NCBI GenBank assembly: GCA_910586985.1
Contig: CAJUKK010000003.1
Span: forward strand, 109,255 to 173,254
Direction: 5' to 3'
Length of the DNA: 64,000 nt
Source of the DNA: an uncultured Christensenellaceae bacterium
GTDB lineage: Bacteria; Bacillota; Clostridia; Christensenellales; Borkfalkiaceae
Shown: one piece after another, positions 16,117-23,732 of the stretch
Position numbering within the stretch: position 1 is the stretch's first letter
Layout of the letters: the number at the start of each line of letters is the position of its first letter
Notes under the pieces: model-generated
What the model saw: the letters and a program-made list of their open reading frames with translations, nothing else
What the model was told of the DNA's origin: nothing
The model's database searches: none
Translations under genes and position numbers: made by a program

Positions 16117-17631
16117 ATGAAAGAATTTCGGAACAATCAACAAAAAAGTTATTATTGTACATGGTTAGCACAGAATTTTATTGCGGCGGATGAGGGTGAA
16201 AAGCGCGCCGCCGTGCGCCCCCAATTTACGGGCGATCAGGGCGCGAACTGTGCGCGCGACAAGGTGAACGAACATACTGTGTTCGGGAAAGGCGGCATGG
16301 CGGAAAACCCCGTAAAACAACGTGGCGATCTCTATCTTATACTCGACGACGGCTGGGACGTACCCTTTGATTTCGATCCCTATGCGCATAAGGACTATTT
16401 CGGCTCGCTCGAAGTAAACGAACAACGCTTTCCCTGTGCAAAGGGAAACCCTGCCGAACGATTGAAAGCGCTGAACGAGCGTACGAAGAGCCTCGGCTGG
16501 AAAGGGATCGGAATCTGGGTCGCGGCGCAAAGGTGCGGGAAAGATTACAAGTTGCCGTTTTCCGAAGCGGACGAGGAATATTGGCGGGAGCGGGTTCTTT
16601 GGTGCAAACAGGCGGGCGTAACGTATTGGAAAGTGGACTGGGGGATCTTGGAACATGACGTCGCTTTCCGAAAGTTTTTAACCGATACTGCACAGGAGCT
16701 ATATCCCGAGCTTACGATCGAACAGGCAATTTGCTGTCCGCCCGTCAACGGTGTGACCGAGCGGTTGCAGCGCGGAGAAGTAGGAAGATTTCAAGACGAT
16801 GAAAAAATCAGCGGGCTTTCCAAGCAAGCCGTATCGTTCAGCGAAGTATTCCGCACGTACGACGTAACGCCGCAGTTTTCCGTGGCGAGTACGTTGGACA
16901 GAGCCGCATATTTATTACCGTATGCGAAAGGCTATTTGAACGTGGAGGACGAGTTGTATCTTGCGGCGGCGCTTGGCTGTCAGATGGGCATTATGCGTTC
17001 GGTTTACGGAAAAGGATTGGACGACTGGGACGACAGCGACAGGTTAAAGGAAGCGGACGCCGCGCTGTTCTGGCAGAGAATCGCGCCGCCTTTTACGGGC
17101 GGAAACGTGGAAATCAGCAAAGAAATTCTTGCGGACGAGTGGACGTTCCAAGAAAACGAGTTTTGGTATCAACCGATAAACGGGCGGACGATCCATCAGG
17201 GCGCGCCCGCAGCCGTATCGCGCAACGCTTCGTTGCCTGAGGTTTCGGCAGGGCAAACAGGGGCAAAGCCGTTCGTCGTTTGTTCCCTTAATCAAAGCGG
17301 CGCTTATTCCGTCGCTGTGCTTCCGCGTACGTTAAACGGGAAGCGGGCTTACGTCGGGGGCAAGGTCGTCTGTACTCTGCAAAGAATGCCCGAACAAATT
17401 GCACTGTTTGGCTGTGCTGAAGGGTTTGAAATCAGTTGGAAAGAGGGAAAAGTGGAGAGCGTTACGGCTGTAGGCCTGCTCGGCGGGAACGAGATCGAAA
17501 TACCGCTTTCGAAGGAAGGTAACCGCTTTTATATCAATGCGGAACAAATCAACAAAATATGGAAAACAGACGATAAATCCGCCCCCGCAGTGGTGATTCA
17601 TGTGCATAACAAAATAGAGGATTATAAGTAA
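16117..17631 (+). CDS. Clan GH-D (GH27/GH36/melibiase-like) glycosidase
   Basis: 504 residues, ATG with AAGGAA upstream. The barrel signatures are YLILDDGWDVPF near residues 73-84, GIGIWVAAQ near 130, and YWKVDWG with D174 as the likely catalytic nucleophile, as in melibiases (K-x-D on strand 4). The C-terminal 130 residues form a beta domain. No signal peptide, so it acts in the cytoplasm on imported oligosaccharides. Probably alpha-galactosidase or a related activity; substrate is inferred from clan membership. It follows the GH36 remnant directly and is intact. Confidence 0.78.
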   Translation: MKEFRNNQQKSYYCTWLAQNFIAADEGEKRAAVRPQFTGDQGANCARDKVNEHTVFGKGGMAENPVKQRGDLYLILDDGWDVPFDFDPYAHKDYFGSLEVNEQRFPCAKGNPAERLKALNERTKSLGWKGIGIWVAAQRCGKDYKLPFSEADEEYWRERVLWCKQAGVTYWKVDWGILEHDVAFRKFLTDTAQELYPELTIEQAICCPPVNGVTERLQRGEVGRFQDDEKISGLSKQAVSFSEVFRTYDVTPQFSVASTLDRAAYLLPYAKGYLNVEDELYLAAALGCQMGIMRSVYGKGLDDWDDSDRLKEADAALFWQRIAPPFTGGNVEISKEILADEWTFQENEFWYQPINGRTIHQGAPAAVSRNASLPEVSAGQTGAKPFVVCSLNQSGAYSVAVLPRTLNGKRAYVGGKVVCTLQRMPEQIALFGCAEGFEISWKEGKVESVTAVGLLGGNEIEIPLSKEGNRFYINAEQINKIWKTDDKSAPAVVIHVHNKIEDYK

Positions 17632-17670
17632 GAAAGAACAACCTATAAGAATTAAAATTGAACAGCCAAG

Positions 17671-17720
17671 AAGGGCATTTGTAAGATATGGAAAACACCG
17701 TGTCTACGAACGCCCTTTTT
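17671..17720 (+). terminator. Terminator of the glycosidase operon
   Basis: AAGGGC and CGCCCTT pair around an imperfect inner stem (TTGTAAGATATGG with CCGTGTCTACGAA), followed by TTTTTATT. It lies 40 bp after the stop. Confidence 0.65.
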
Positions 17721-17813
17721 ATTATTTTGAAAAAAGTAATATAAGGGAATGCCGTAGTCCGCTCTTTGCTGATTTGAACGAAACGAATTCAAATCTTCAA
17801 GGAGGCAGAAACT

Positions 17814-18229
17814 ATGGCATTTATTTTATACCGATTTGCTGACGGTACGAGGAAAGAAATCGAAGTAACGGAGGAATTTGCGAAGAAGTATGCGGAGATG
17901 GAACATAAGGATGCCTTAATTGAGCGGAAAGAAAAGCGACGGCATCAGTCGTTGGACAAGTCTTTGGAACACGGATTCGATATTCCGGATCTAACTGTTG
18001 ATATTGCGGAAATGACAGAGCGACGGGAATTATCGGACGAAATACATAAAGCGTTGGATACTTTAACGGAAAAACAAAGAATCGTATTTGAGTTGTATGT
18101 GTCGGAAGGATTACCGTTCCGAGCAATCGGCGAAAAAATGGGTCTCGGCACTTATACGGTGCGGGACTATTTTATAATGAGGTGAAAAAGCTTCAAAAGC
18201 GATTAGGGGAATATGAACAGTTACCTTAA
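17814..18229 (+). pseudogene. Frameshifted sigma-region-4-like gene, paralogue of 2631
   Basis: It has the same start (MAFI-YRF), middle block (DALIERKEKRRHQSLDKSLEHGFD) and helix-turn-helix as the protein at 2631. At 18170-18173 it has four T where the paralogue has five. The literal frame stops at 18185 after 123 residues. Adding one T restores YNEVKKLQKRLGEYEQLP and a stop at 18227. The lost part is the helix after the recognition helix. Either a recent inactivation, a sequencing error, or a slippage site. GGAGG precedes the ATG. Confidence 0.72.
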
Positions 18230-18252
18230 TACCTTTTCTCTTTCGACGGGTG

Positions 18253-18309
18253 GTCGTATCGAAAAAAGTCTGCGCCGTAGAGTATGCTTCGCAATACTCT
18301 CGATACGAC
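18253..18309. repeat. Nested inverted repeat before the recombinase pair
   Basis: GTCGTATCG/CGATACGAC outside and AGAGTAT-GCTTCGC-AATACTCT inside. The layout mirrors the palindrome at 10457-10505 upstream of the other serine recombinase. Confidence 0.6.
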
Positions 18310-18444
18310 AAGGGAAAAATATTGCTTTGGTGTTGAAGCAATTAGACAAAAATGCAATATTTTTCTTTTTCCTTGACTGCTTGTCTTTTTTCGAATTTCG
18401 GTTTGGTTGTCGAAAGAGAAAAGTTCGGCAAAGGAGATAAGGTT

Positions 18445-18573
18445 ATGTATAGGTCAATCAAAGGAAAAATTGCATGTTGTTTGGGTGTGTTCGGAAAGCG
18501 TCAGCATGGGGTTTCTAACAATCTCGTTTGGTTAGCGGTATGCTTATTTCAAAAAGCGGGAGGCGTTTTATGA
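18445..18573 (+). CDS. Small leader protein of the recombinase operon
   Basis: 42 residues, ATG 18445 with AAAGGAG at 18430. The sequence MYRSIKGKIACCLGVFGKRQ continues into a hydrophobic segment. The stop overlaps the next start as ATGA (18570), so it couples translation of the recombinase genes. Its position equals that of the 68-residue protein at 10602. No family recognised. Confidence 0.5.
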   Translation: MYRSIKGKIACCLGVFGKRQHGVSNNLVWLAVCLFQKAGGVL

Positions 18574-18962
18574 AAAGGGCAGTTGTCTACGTAAGAGCAA
18601 GAAATTCTATAAACGCAAATGAAGCGCAAAACGAATCTATCCGGTATCAGCTTGATGCTTGCTTGAAATATGCGCGTAAAAAAGGTTTTACGGTAGTCGA
18701 TACCTATATCGAGCGTGAGATATTAGGCGAAACGTCAGAACGGATTGAGCAAGCACGGTTGCTTTCAAACAGCAAAACGCAACCGTGGGAAGCTGTTATT
18801 GTCACTTCAGTCGACCGGTTGAGCAGAGACTTTCATTACCATGCAAAGCTTCGTGCTACTTTGGCAAAGTACGGTAAACGGATTTTTACTATCGGTTGCG
18901 ATGAAAACGATATTGATATTTTAGAATTATTTAGTAATTTCAGAAAGGAGAAGCGCAAATGA
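18570..18962 (+). CDS. Serine recombinase catalytic domain alone
   Basis: 130 residues covering only the resolvase N-terminal domain: VVYVRARNS at the active site (Ser near residue 12), QLDACLKYARKKGF, and VDRLSRDFHYHAKLRATL. It lacks the recombinase, zinc-ribbon and coiled-coil parts. GGGAGG precedes the ATG, and ATGA overlaps join it to both neighbours. This is not a simple truncation, because the frame is tightly coupled. It may form mixed dimers with, or regulate, the full-length recombinase encoded next. Confidence 0.72.
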   Translation: MKRAVVYVRARNSINANEAQNESIRYQLDACLKYARKKGFTVVDTYIEREILGETSERIEQARLLSNSKTQPWEAVIVTSVDRLSRDFHYHAKLRATLAKYGKRIFTIGCDENDIDILELFSNFRKEKRK

Positions 18963-20467
18963 AAACAGCTATCATTTATGCTCGATATTCGAGCGACAGT
19001 CAATCGGAGCAGTCCATTGAAGGACAGTTGCGTGTTTGTAACGAATACGCGGAAAGGAACGATATCGTAATCGTGGATACCTATATAGACCGTGCCATGA
19101 CGGGAACGAACGACAACCGCCCCGCATTCCGCAAGATGATCAAAGACAGCGAGAAACAGGCTTGGGATTATTGCCTCGTTTATAAGCTGGACAGATTTAG
19201 CCGTAATAAGTACGAAACCGCGATTCACAAAAAGACGTTGCGAGACAACGGCGTGAAGGTGTTGTCTGCAATAGAGAATATTCCCGATACACCCGAAGGG
19301 ATCATCTTGGAGAGCTTACTTGAAGGCATGAGTCAGTACTTCAGCGCAGAGCTTTCCCAGAAGGTACGGCGCGGTATGCGGGAATCGCGCAGCAAGGGAA
19401 ACTTTACGGGCGGGTACGTTCTATTCGGCTATCGCGTGGTAAACAAAAAGGTCGTGATCCACGAGGATGAAGCAAAAATCGTCCGGAGAGTGTTCGAGGA
19501 ATGTGCATCCGGAAAGCTCATCAAAACGATTTTAGAGGAAATACGCGAGCAAGGCATTCTCAACCGAGGGAAACCGTTCGGGAGGAATGCGCTGTATCAG
19601 ATGCTATCGCAAGAGCGGTACGTCGGTATCTATCGGCACGACGGGGAAGTGTTTACGAATATCTATCCGCAAATCGTATCAACCGAGCTGTTTGCCATCG
19701 TAAAGACGAAGAAGGATAACAACAAATACGGAAAGCACAAGCCGAACGTTTACTATCTCTTAAAAAATAAGTGCACCTGCGGCTACTGCGGAAAGCCCGT
19801 CAACTCGGACGCAGGAACTTCCCATAACGGAACGGTTATGAGATACTATAAATGCTCGGGGAAACGTGCAAATAAAAACTGTCCGCTCAATCCCGTGAGA
19901 AAGGAATTGCTTGAAAGCATTGTCGTCGATACCACTTACGAAGCATTGGCAACCGAAGAAAATCTCAATTATATTGCTGAACAGCTGATAGAATACCAAA
20001 AGCAAAAAATAAACGACGGTTCGCTGTTGAATATCCTGTTGTCCGAATATGCGGCAACGGAAAAGGCGATCAACAATCTGTTAAATGCAATGGAGCAAGG
20101 CATCTTCACCAATTCCACCAAAGAGAGGTTGGAACGGTTAGAGGAACAAAAAACAGAGCTGTCCAATAAAATCGCATTAGAAAAATCAAAGACGAAACTA
20201 TTGATAAGTAAAGAAGAAATCGTCGAGTACTTTGAAACGGCAATCAAGAAAGAACCGCGACAACTGATAAGCGCACTTGTGAAAGAGGTCGTCCTCTACA
20301 ACGACAAAATAGAAATCTACTACAACTACACAGACAGTAAAAAGTCCGACGGTGATGACCGTCGGACTTTTATTTTCTACGAATGTGAGAAATCGTTTGA
20401 AATCGAAAGAACGAAATTCGGAGCAGAGCCGTTAAAACTTACCTATCATATCTTTCTCTTAATATAA
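18959..20467 (+). CDS. Large serine recombinase
   Basis: 502 residues. YARYSSDSQSEQSIEGQL carries the nucleophilic Ser near residue 10-11, and VYKLDRFSRNKYE holds the conserved Arg pair. A recombinase domain (about 150-260) follows, with a zinc ribbon (CTCGYCGKP near 273 and a later Cys) and a coiled coil. AAAGGAG precedes ATG 18959, which overlaps the previous stop. The last 35 residues follow a terminator-like hairpin embedded in the frame (20340-20371), so the natural C terminus may differ. It is expected to insert or excise its module. Confidence 0.9.
   Translation: MKTAIIYARYSSDSQSEQSIEGQLRVCNEYAERNDIVIVDTYIDRAMTGTNDNRPAFRKMIKDSEKQAWDYCLVYKLDRFSRNKYETAIHKKTLRDNGVKVLSAIENIPDTPEGIILESLLEGMSQYFSAELSQKVRRGMRESRSKGNFTGGYVLFGYRVVNKKVVIHEDEAKIVRRVFEECASGKLIKTILEEIREQGILNRGKPFGRNALYQMLSQERYVGIYRHDGEVFTNIYPQIVSTELFAIVKTKKDNNKYGKHKPNVYYLLKNKCTCGYCGKPVNSDAGTSHNGTVMRYYKCSGKRANKNCPLNPVRKELLESIVVDTTYEALATEENLNYIAEQLIEYQKQKINDGSLLNILLSEYAATEKAINNLLNAMEQGIFTNSTKERLERLEEQKTELSNKIALEKSKTKLLISKEEIVEYFETAIKKEPRQLISALVKEVVLYNDKIEIYYNYTDSKKSDGDDRRTFIFYECEKSFEIERTKFGAEPLKLTYHIFLLI
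20340..20376 (+). terminator. Terminator-like hairpin inside the recombinase frame
   Basis: AAAAGTCCGACGGT (20340-20353) pairs perfectly with its complement (20358-20371) on a GATG loop, then TTTTATTTT. It lies about 95 bp before the stop codon of the gene at 18959. Confidence 0.75.
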
Positions 20468-20469
20468 AA

Positions 20470-20509
20470 CAAGCCCAACCAATCCCTTTCACGGGTTCAG
20501 TTGGGTTTG
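20470..20509. terminator. Terminator-like hairpin between recombinase and tRNA fragment
   Basis: AAGCCCAAC pairs with GTTGGGTTT around an inner CCC/GGG hairpin. It can serve the recombinase gene or the 3' side of the minus-strand tRNA gene. Confidence 0.6.
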
Positions 20510-20512
20510 ATG

Positions 20513-20576
20513 TGGCGCAGAAGACGAGATTTGAACTCGTGCCACCTTTAACAGTGCTACTCCCTTAGCAGGGGAG
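20513..20576 (-). tRNA. Host tRNA-Ser(GCT), 3' part (anticodon arm to CCA), split by the prophage
   Basis: On the minus strand this reads as anticodon arm with loop CTGCTAA (anticodon GCT), long variable arm, T arm ACGAG-TTCAAAT-CTCGT, acceptor strand CTTCTGC, G and CCA. The matching 5' part, with acceptor strand GCAGAAG, lies at 63946-63988. The two acceptor strands pair over all 7 bp, proving they were one gene. Confidence 0.9.
20561..20576. other. Prophage attachment site attL (16-bp core)
   Basis: TCCCTTAGCAGGGGAG is identical to 63946-63961 and covers the anticodon loop and most of its stem. Flanking bases differ on both sides. Confidence 0.9.
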
Positions 20577-20597
20577 TGTTATTTTTTGTCCATTTTC

Positions 20598-20636
20598 AAA
20601 TGTAGTGCCTACCGAAAGCCGATAGACACTACATTT
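20598..20636 (-). terminator. Terminator of the integrase operon
   Basis: AAATGTAGTG pairs with CACTACATTT with an inner CTA/TAG. It is located about 60 bp beyond the integrase stop. Confidence 0.65.
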
Positions 20637-20662
20637 TGTGGTTTTGCACGATACAGGGATTG

Positions 20663-20683
20663 TCCATTGTCCGCAAATTGTCC
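20663..20683. repeat. Integrase arm-type repeat, left copy
   Basis: The 21-bp direct repeat is identical at 63783-63803, at about the same kind of distance from each att core. Paired sites flanking the core are typical of arm-type sites for lambda-family integrases. Confidence 0.7.
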
Positions 20684-20698
20684 GCTTCGGGCGAAAAA

Positions 20699-21778
20699 TT
20701 AATTAAAAAGGGCGTTCTCGATACGGGTTACAGCATCATCAATAAGGACTTCGTCAGCGGTAGCGTAATGCTCAGCGGTCGTTTTATAAGAGGCGTGTCC
20801 CATCATTCGGAAGGTAGTATCAAGATCCACGCCCAAGCGCTTGCAAGCGTTAGCGAACGCATCCCTCAGCTTATGAAACGTGGTAGGTTTCAAGCCGTTT
20901 TGCTGAAGGAAACGAGCAAAAGTATTTGAAACAGTATTCGGTTGAATATTCTTGCCGTTCCGATTACAGCAGACAAAAGGACTTAAAATACCGTTTTCGG
21001 TTTTAAATGAGTGGATTTCATTATAGAGCGACTCCGAGAAAATAAAGACACGGCGGCGGTTCTCGGTTTTCTGTCCTTTGATGATAGTCCGCCCCTTGAC
21101 GGTTATCATAGCTTTATCGAGGCACACCCGATACTTGCCATCCTTCGTTTTTGTGATGTCCGTTTCCTGCAAAGCGCAGACTTCCTCTCGGGTGGCAGCG
21201 AAGAAGCAAGCGCAGAGAATCGGGCTATATAGCTTCGAGTTCTGACTTTTCAGCAGTTCAAACAAAAGCTGGATATCGTCAAAATTATAGGCTTCAATTT
21301 TTTTTGGACGGTAAGAAGGCATATCGACAAAATCGGTCGGGTTCTCTTTCATCCAACGCTTCTTCCTTGCGTAGTTAAAGGAAGCGGATAACAGCTTCCG
21401 AATTTCAACGCAGTTCGAAGGCGAGGCGAGGTTCATATCAATAATTTTTTGACAGACTCGCTCGTCTATCTTCCGAAGCGGAAGATGGTCGATATATTCG
21501 GCAATATAGGAATGATACCGCTCGTACTTCTCCAAGGTCTTTGGGGATGCGGGTTTTTTAACGAGAGCCGAAAACCACTCCTTGTACAGCTTCCCATAGT
21601 TCATAGTTTCGGAAGATACAACGCTACCTTCGAGCTTGGCCTTTTCTTGCTGTTCCCAAAGCATGGCGGCTTTGCGAGAAGGGAAGCCACCTTTATATGG
21701 GCGGTGCTGCTTGCCAAAGCAATCGGTATAACGAAACCGAGCGGCATACTTCTTCCCTTTTTCAATTTCGATAATCAT
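20699..21778 (-). CDS. int: Tyrosine-family prophage integrase
   Basis: 359 residues. The N-terminal arm-binding domain is AP2-like (GKKYAARFRYTDCFGKQHRPYKGGFPSRKAA). SAM-like core binding covers about 60-145. The catalytic domain has R197 (AATREE), H302 and R305 (HKLRD), H328 (MGH) and nucleophile Y338 (EHY). It integrates the phage at tRNA-Ser(GCT). Its start overlaps the stop of the BRCT-like gene (21775-21778), so it is the last gene of the leftward lysogeny operon. All catalytic residues are present. Confidence 0.95.
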   Translation of the reverse strand: MIIEIEKGKKYAARFRYTDCFGKQHRPYKGGFPSRKAAMLWEQQEKAKLEGSVVSSETMNYGKLYKEWFSALVKKPASPKTLEKYERYHSYIAEYIDHLPLRKIDERVCQKIIDMNLASPSNCVEIRKLLSASFNYARKKRWMKENPTDFVDMPSYRPKKIEAYNFDDIQLLFELLKSQNSKLYSPILCACFFAATREEVCALQETDITKTKDGKYRVCLDKAMITVKGRTIIKGQKTENRRRVFIFSESLYNEIHSFKTENGILSPFVCCNRNGKNIQPNTVSNTFARFLQQNGLKPTTFHKLRDAFANACKRLGVDLDTTFRMMGHASYKTTAEHYATADEVLIDDAVTRIENALFN

Positions 21779-22443
21779 TCAGAAGTGCCTCCTTTTATTT
21801 TTTCGGCTTTTGCAATCAACTGCGGAAACCGCTTCGCTTCACGTTCGTACTTTTTGAAGTCGGCAGGATAATAGCACTCCGCAAAAGTGCCGAAGTACCC
21901 ATGCGCCAAGAACCACCCATCAACATCAAGACAGCTCGAGAGATAAACAAGCAGAACGCCGAGAGGGACAATCTGCACCCGAGAGCCGTTCCTCTGCAAG
22001 CGAAGGGCGGTCAAGGTTTTATTATTAAGCGAATCCACACCATCATCGTCAAGCATAAAGTTAAGGTATTTATGGGGCTGAGTTTCGACCGTTCCGCCGC
22101 AGTCCCGAATAAGAGAATAGATATCCTTATTCGCCCAATTGTACTCGCCGGCAAGACAGAAAGATAATCCCTCAAGCGGTCGCTTACCTTCGGTGGAAGC
22201 GGAGGCGGCGCCGGCTTGAGGTTCGCCTTGTCGCGCCGTTTTAGGGGCGTGTAAGCGAACCTCACAAACAGTAAGGGTAAGAGCTGGGATAACGGCTAAA
22301 AGCATAACCAACGCAGCCCACCAAGGGAGGGTTTCGCCGTTGGCGATACTTGCGACTACCACAATAACAACAATAGCAAGAATCCACGCCCCGACAAGCA
22401 GAACGGTCCGAACCGTTTTTGAAAGATTAGAATACCACTTCAT
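21775..22443 (-). CDS. Membrane protein with BRCT-like domain
   Basis: 222 residues. Two N-terminal transmembrane helices (about 12-32 and 40-60) are followed by a linker and a domain at about 88-175 with BRCT-like features: PLEGLSFCLAGEY, DIYSLIRDCGGTVE, a lost-helix region with KTLTALRLQ, and RVQIVPLGVLLVYL. BRCT domains bind phosphoproteins or DNA ends; a membrane-anchored form in a lysogeny operon is unusual. It lies between repressor and integrase with a 4-bp overlap to the integrase. Possible roles in superinfection exclusion or damage sensing are speculative. GAGG precedes the ATG. Confidence 0.6.
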   Translation of the reverse strand: MKWYSNLSKTVRTVLLVGAWILAIVVIVVVASIANGETLPWWAALVMLLAVIPALTLTVCEVRLHAPKTARQGEPQAGAASASTEGKRPLEGLSFCLAGEYNWANKDIYSLIRDCGGTVETQPHKYLNFMLDDDGVDSLNNKTLTALRLQRNGSRVQIVPLGVLLVYLSSCLDVDGWFLAHGYFGTFAECYYPADFKKYEREAKRFPQLIAKAEKIKGGTSE

Positions 22444-22452
22444 AAAGAACCT

Positions 22453-23097
22453 CTATTTTATATCACTTTGAAAAGCGATAGCTTTTCCCATTATTCTGAT
22501 TTCGGATAGCTCATCGCCAACATAAACGAAAGGCTCGTATTTGGGGTTCTCGGCTTGAAGGACGAGCTTCTTTTTTTCGGGATAGAAATAAACCCTTTTA
22601 AGCGTTGCCTCGTCTCCAATAATAACTACCGCAATTTCGCCATTCTCAACCTCAGACTGCGAACGACAGAAGACAATATCGCCATCAAAAATTCTCGCCC
22701 CCGTCATACTATCTCCGCGCGCAGTTAAGCAAAAATCAGCATTTATATTCGTTCCGGCTTTAACATAAGACTCCCTATCTTCGTTAGCAAAGATGGGATT
22801 ACCGCAAGCGATTTCGCCAAGCATAGGAATTCGCTTTGTTACAATAGGATGGATATTTTCAAAACGGAATGCATCGGAAGAAGAATCCGAAGGTTCGTCC
22901 GTCCACCCCATAAGATAAGAAGGGGTAGTAAAAAGGGCTGCAGCGACATCCTCTAAAACAGAGGTAGGCAACTTCTCAATCTGCCCTAATTCATACCGAT
23001 AAACGGTCGTTTTTGCTTTGCCAATCTTGCGACCAAGCTCCTCAGCAGACATATTCAATTGCTCTCTGCGGAGCTTTATTCTTTCGCCAACATTCAT
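22453..23097 (-). CDS. LexA/CI-like prophage repressor with S24 autoprotease
   Basis: 214 residues from ATG 23097, chosen for the adjacent GGAGG. The N-terminal XRE helix-turn-helix spans about 4-60 (MSAEELGRKIGKAKTTVYRYE). The C-terminal S24 domain has cleavage site C98-G99 (GEIACGN), S130 (ARGDSM) and K167 (EATLKR). RecA-stimulated self-cleavage would induce the prophage, as in lambda and P22. Operators of TTGCA-N4-TGCA type flank its promoter. It is the first gene of the leftward operon. Confidence 0.93.
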   Translation of the reverse strand: MNVGERIKLRREQLNMSAEELGRKIGKAKTTVYRYELGQIEKLPTSVLEDVAAALFTTPSYLMGWTDEPSDSSSDAFRFENIHPIVTKRIPMLGEIACGNPIFANEDRESYVKAGTNINADFCLTARGDSMTGARIFDGDIVFCRSQSEVENGEIAVVIIGDEATLKRVYFYPEKKKLVLQAENPKYEPFVYVGDELSEIRIMGKAIAFQSDIK

Positions 23098-23134
23098 AAA
23101 AAAGTCCTCCAACACCCCCATAATAACATAATAG

Positions 23135-23148
23135 TTGCAATTTTGCAA
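23135..23148. promoter_or_regulatory. Repressor operator candidate O1
   Basis: TTGCAATTTTGCAA, a perfect palindrome 38 bp upstream of the repressor start, positioned to control its own promoter. Confidence 0.7.
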
Positions 23149-23175
23149 TTAAATTTTTAAAAATCGCAAAAAAAG

Positions 23176-23188
23176 TTGCAAAAATGCG
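23176..23188. promoter_or_regulatory. Repressor operator candidate O2
   Basis: TTGCAAAAATGCG directly abuts the -35 box of the rightward promoter at 23189. Confidence 0.68.
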
Positions 23189-23217
23189 TTGACAAATAAA
23201 ACGACACGTGGTAAGAT
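23189..23217 (+). promoter_or_regulatory. Rightward early promoter (PR-like)
   Basis: TTGACA, 17-bp spacer, TAAGAT. It sits between operators O2 and O3, so repressor binding would shut it off. Confidence 0.82.
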
Positions 23218-23226
23218 TGAGAAAAG

Positions 23227-23239
23227 TTGCAGAAATGCA
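23227..23239. promoter_or_regulatory. Repressor operator candidate O3
   Basis: TTGCAGAAATGCA followed by CCAAA, at the predicted transcription start. The same 13-mer with one change and the same CCAAA tail occurs at 23468. Confidence 0.7.
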
Positions 23240-23262
23240 CCAAAGTAAAAAGGAGGTTTAAA

Positions 23263-23463
23263 ATGTTTCAGGCCAACAAACTCAAAGGTAAGATATGCGA
23301 GAAGGGATTAACGATAGCGACTATTTCACAAAAAATAGGTATGAATGCGACTACATTTTATAGAAAGCTGTCCAAAAAGTCCTTCTCATTGATGGAAGTC
23401 GAAAAGATTACTACCGAGCTGAAATTAACGTCTGACGAAGCAAGGGACATTTTTTTTGGCTAA
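23263..23463 (+). CDS. Cro-like XRE regulator
   Basis: 66 residues, ATG with AGGAGG at 23251. A single helix-turn-helix domain (GLTIATISQKIGMNATTFYRKLSK). It is divergent from the repressor and is the first gene of the rightward early operon, the place of Cro. It likely competes for the same operators. Confidence 0.85.
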   Translation: MFQANKLKGKICEKGLTIATISQKIGMNATTFYRKLSKKSFSLMEVEKITTELKLTSDEARDIFFG

Positions 23464-23467
23464 AAAG

Positions 23468-23480
23468 TTGCATAAATGCA
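23468..23480. promoter_or_regulatory. Repressor operator candidate O4
   Basis: TTGCATAAATGCA with CCAAA tail, immediately after the Cro-like stop; possible roadblock or secondary control site for the next gene. Confidence 0.65.
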
Positions 23481-23513
23481 CCAAACCCTCAACCTACAAA
23501 AAAGGAGAATGCA

Positions 23514-23732
23514 ATGACGACCGAAGCAAAGATAATAAAGATAACCGCAACATTTCAAGCACCCGACCATAACGGGGAATGGGTAGAAAGCTGTTTTACA
23601 GTATCCTCAAGGGATACGGTCAGCGAAAGTGAACGCAACGACCTAATAAACAGAATCGCCCCCGATATGGCAAGATTACAAGGATTACCCGGTACGAACG
23701 TAAACGTAGTTTTAATCGAGGTGGACGAATGA
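23514..23732 (+). CDS. Small early phage protein
   Basis: 72 residues, AAAGGAGAA before ATG. Predicted mostly beta (AKIIKITATFQAP, NVNVVLIEVDE). No family recognised. Its stop overlaps the next start as ATGA. Confidence 0.65.
   Translation: MTTEAKIIKITATFQAPDHNGEWVESCFTVSSRDTVSESERNDLINRIAPDMARLQGLPGTNVNVVLIEVDE

Noticed and set aside
16165..16693. Long antisense frames opposite the clan GH-D glycosidase
   Set aside because: The plus strand carries clear GH-D motifs over the same bases; the antisense frames show only codon shadow and no start signal.
18352..18444. Upstream extension of the 42-residue leader protein
   Set aside because: ATG 18445 has AAAGGAG, while the extension runs through the leader hairpin region and has no ribosome site.
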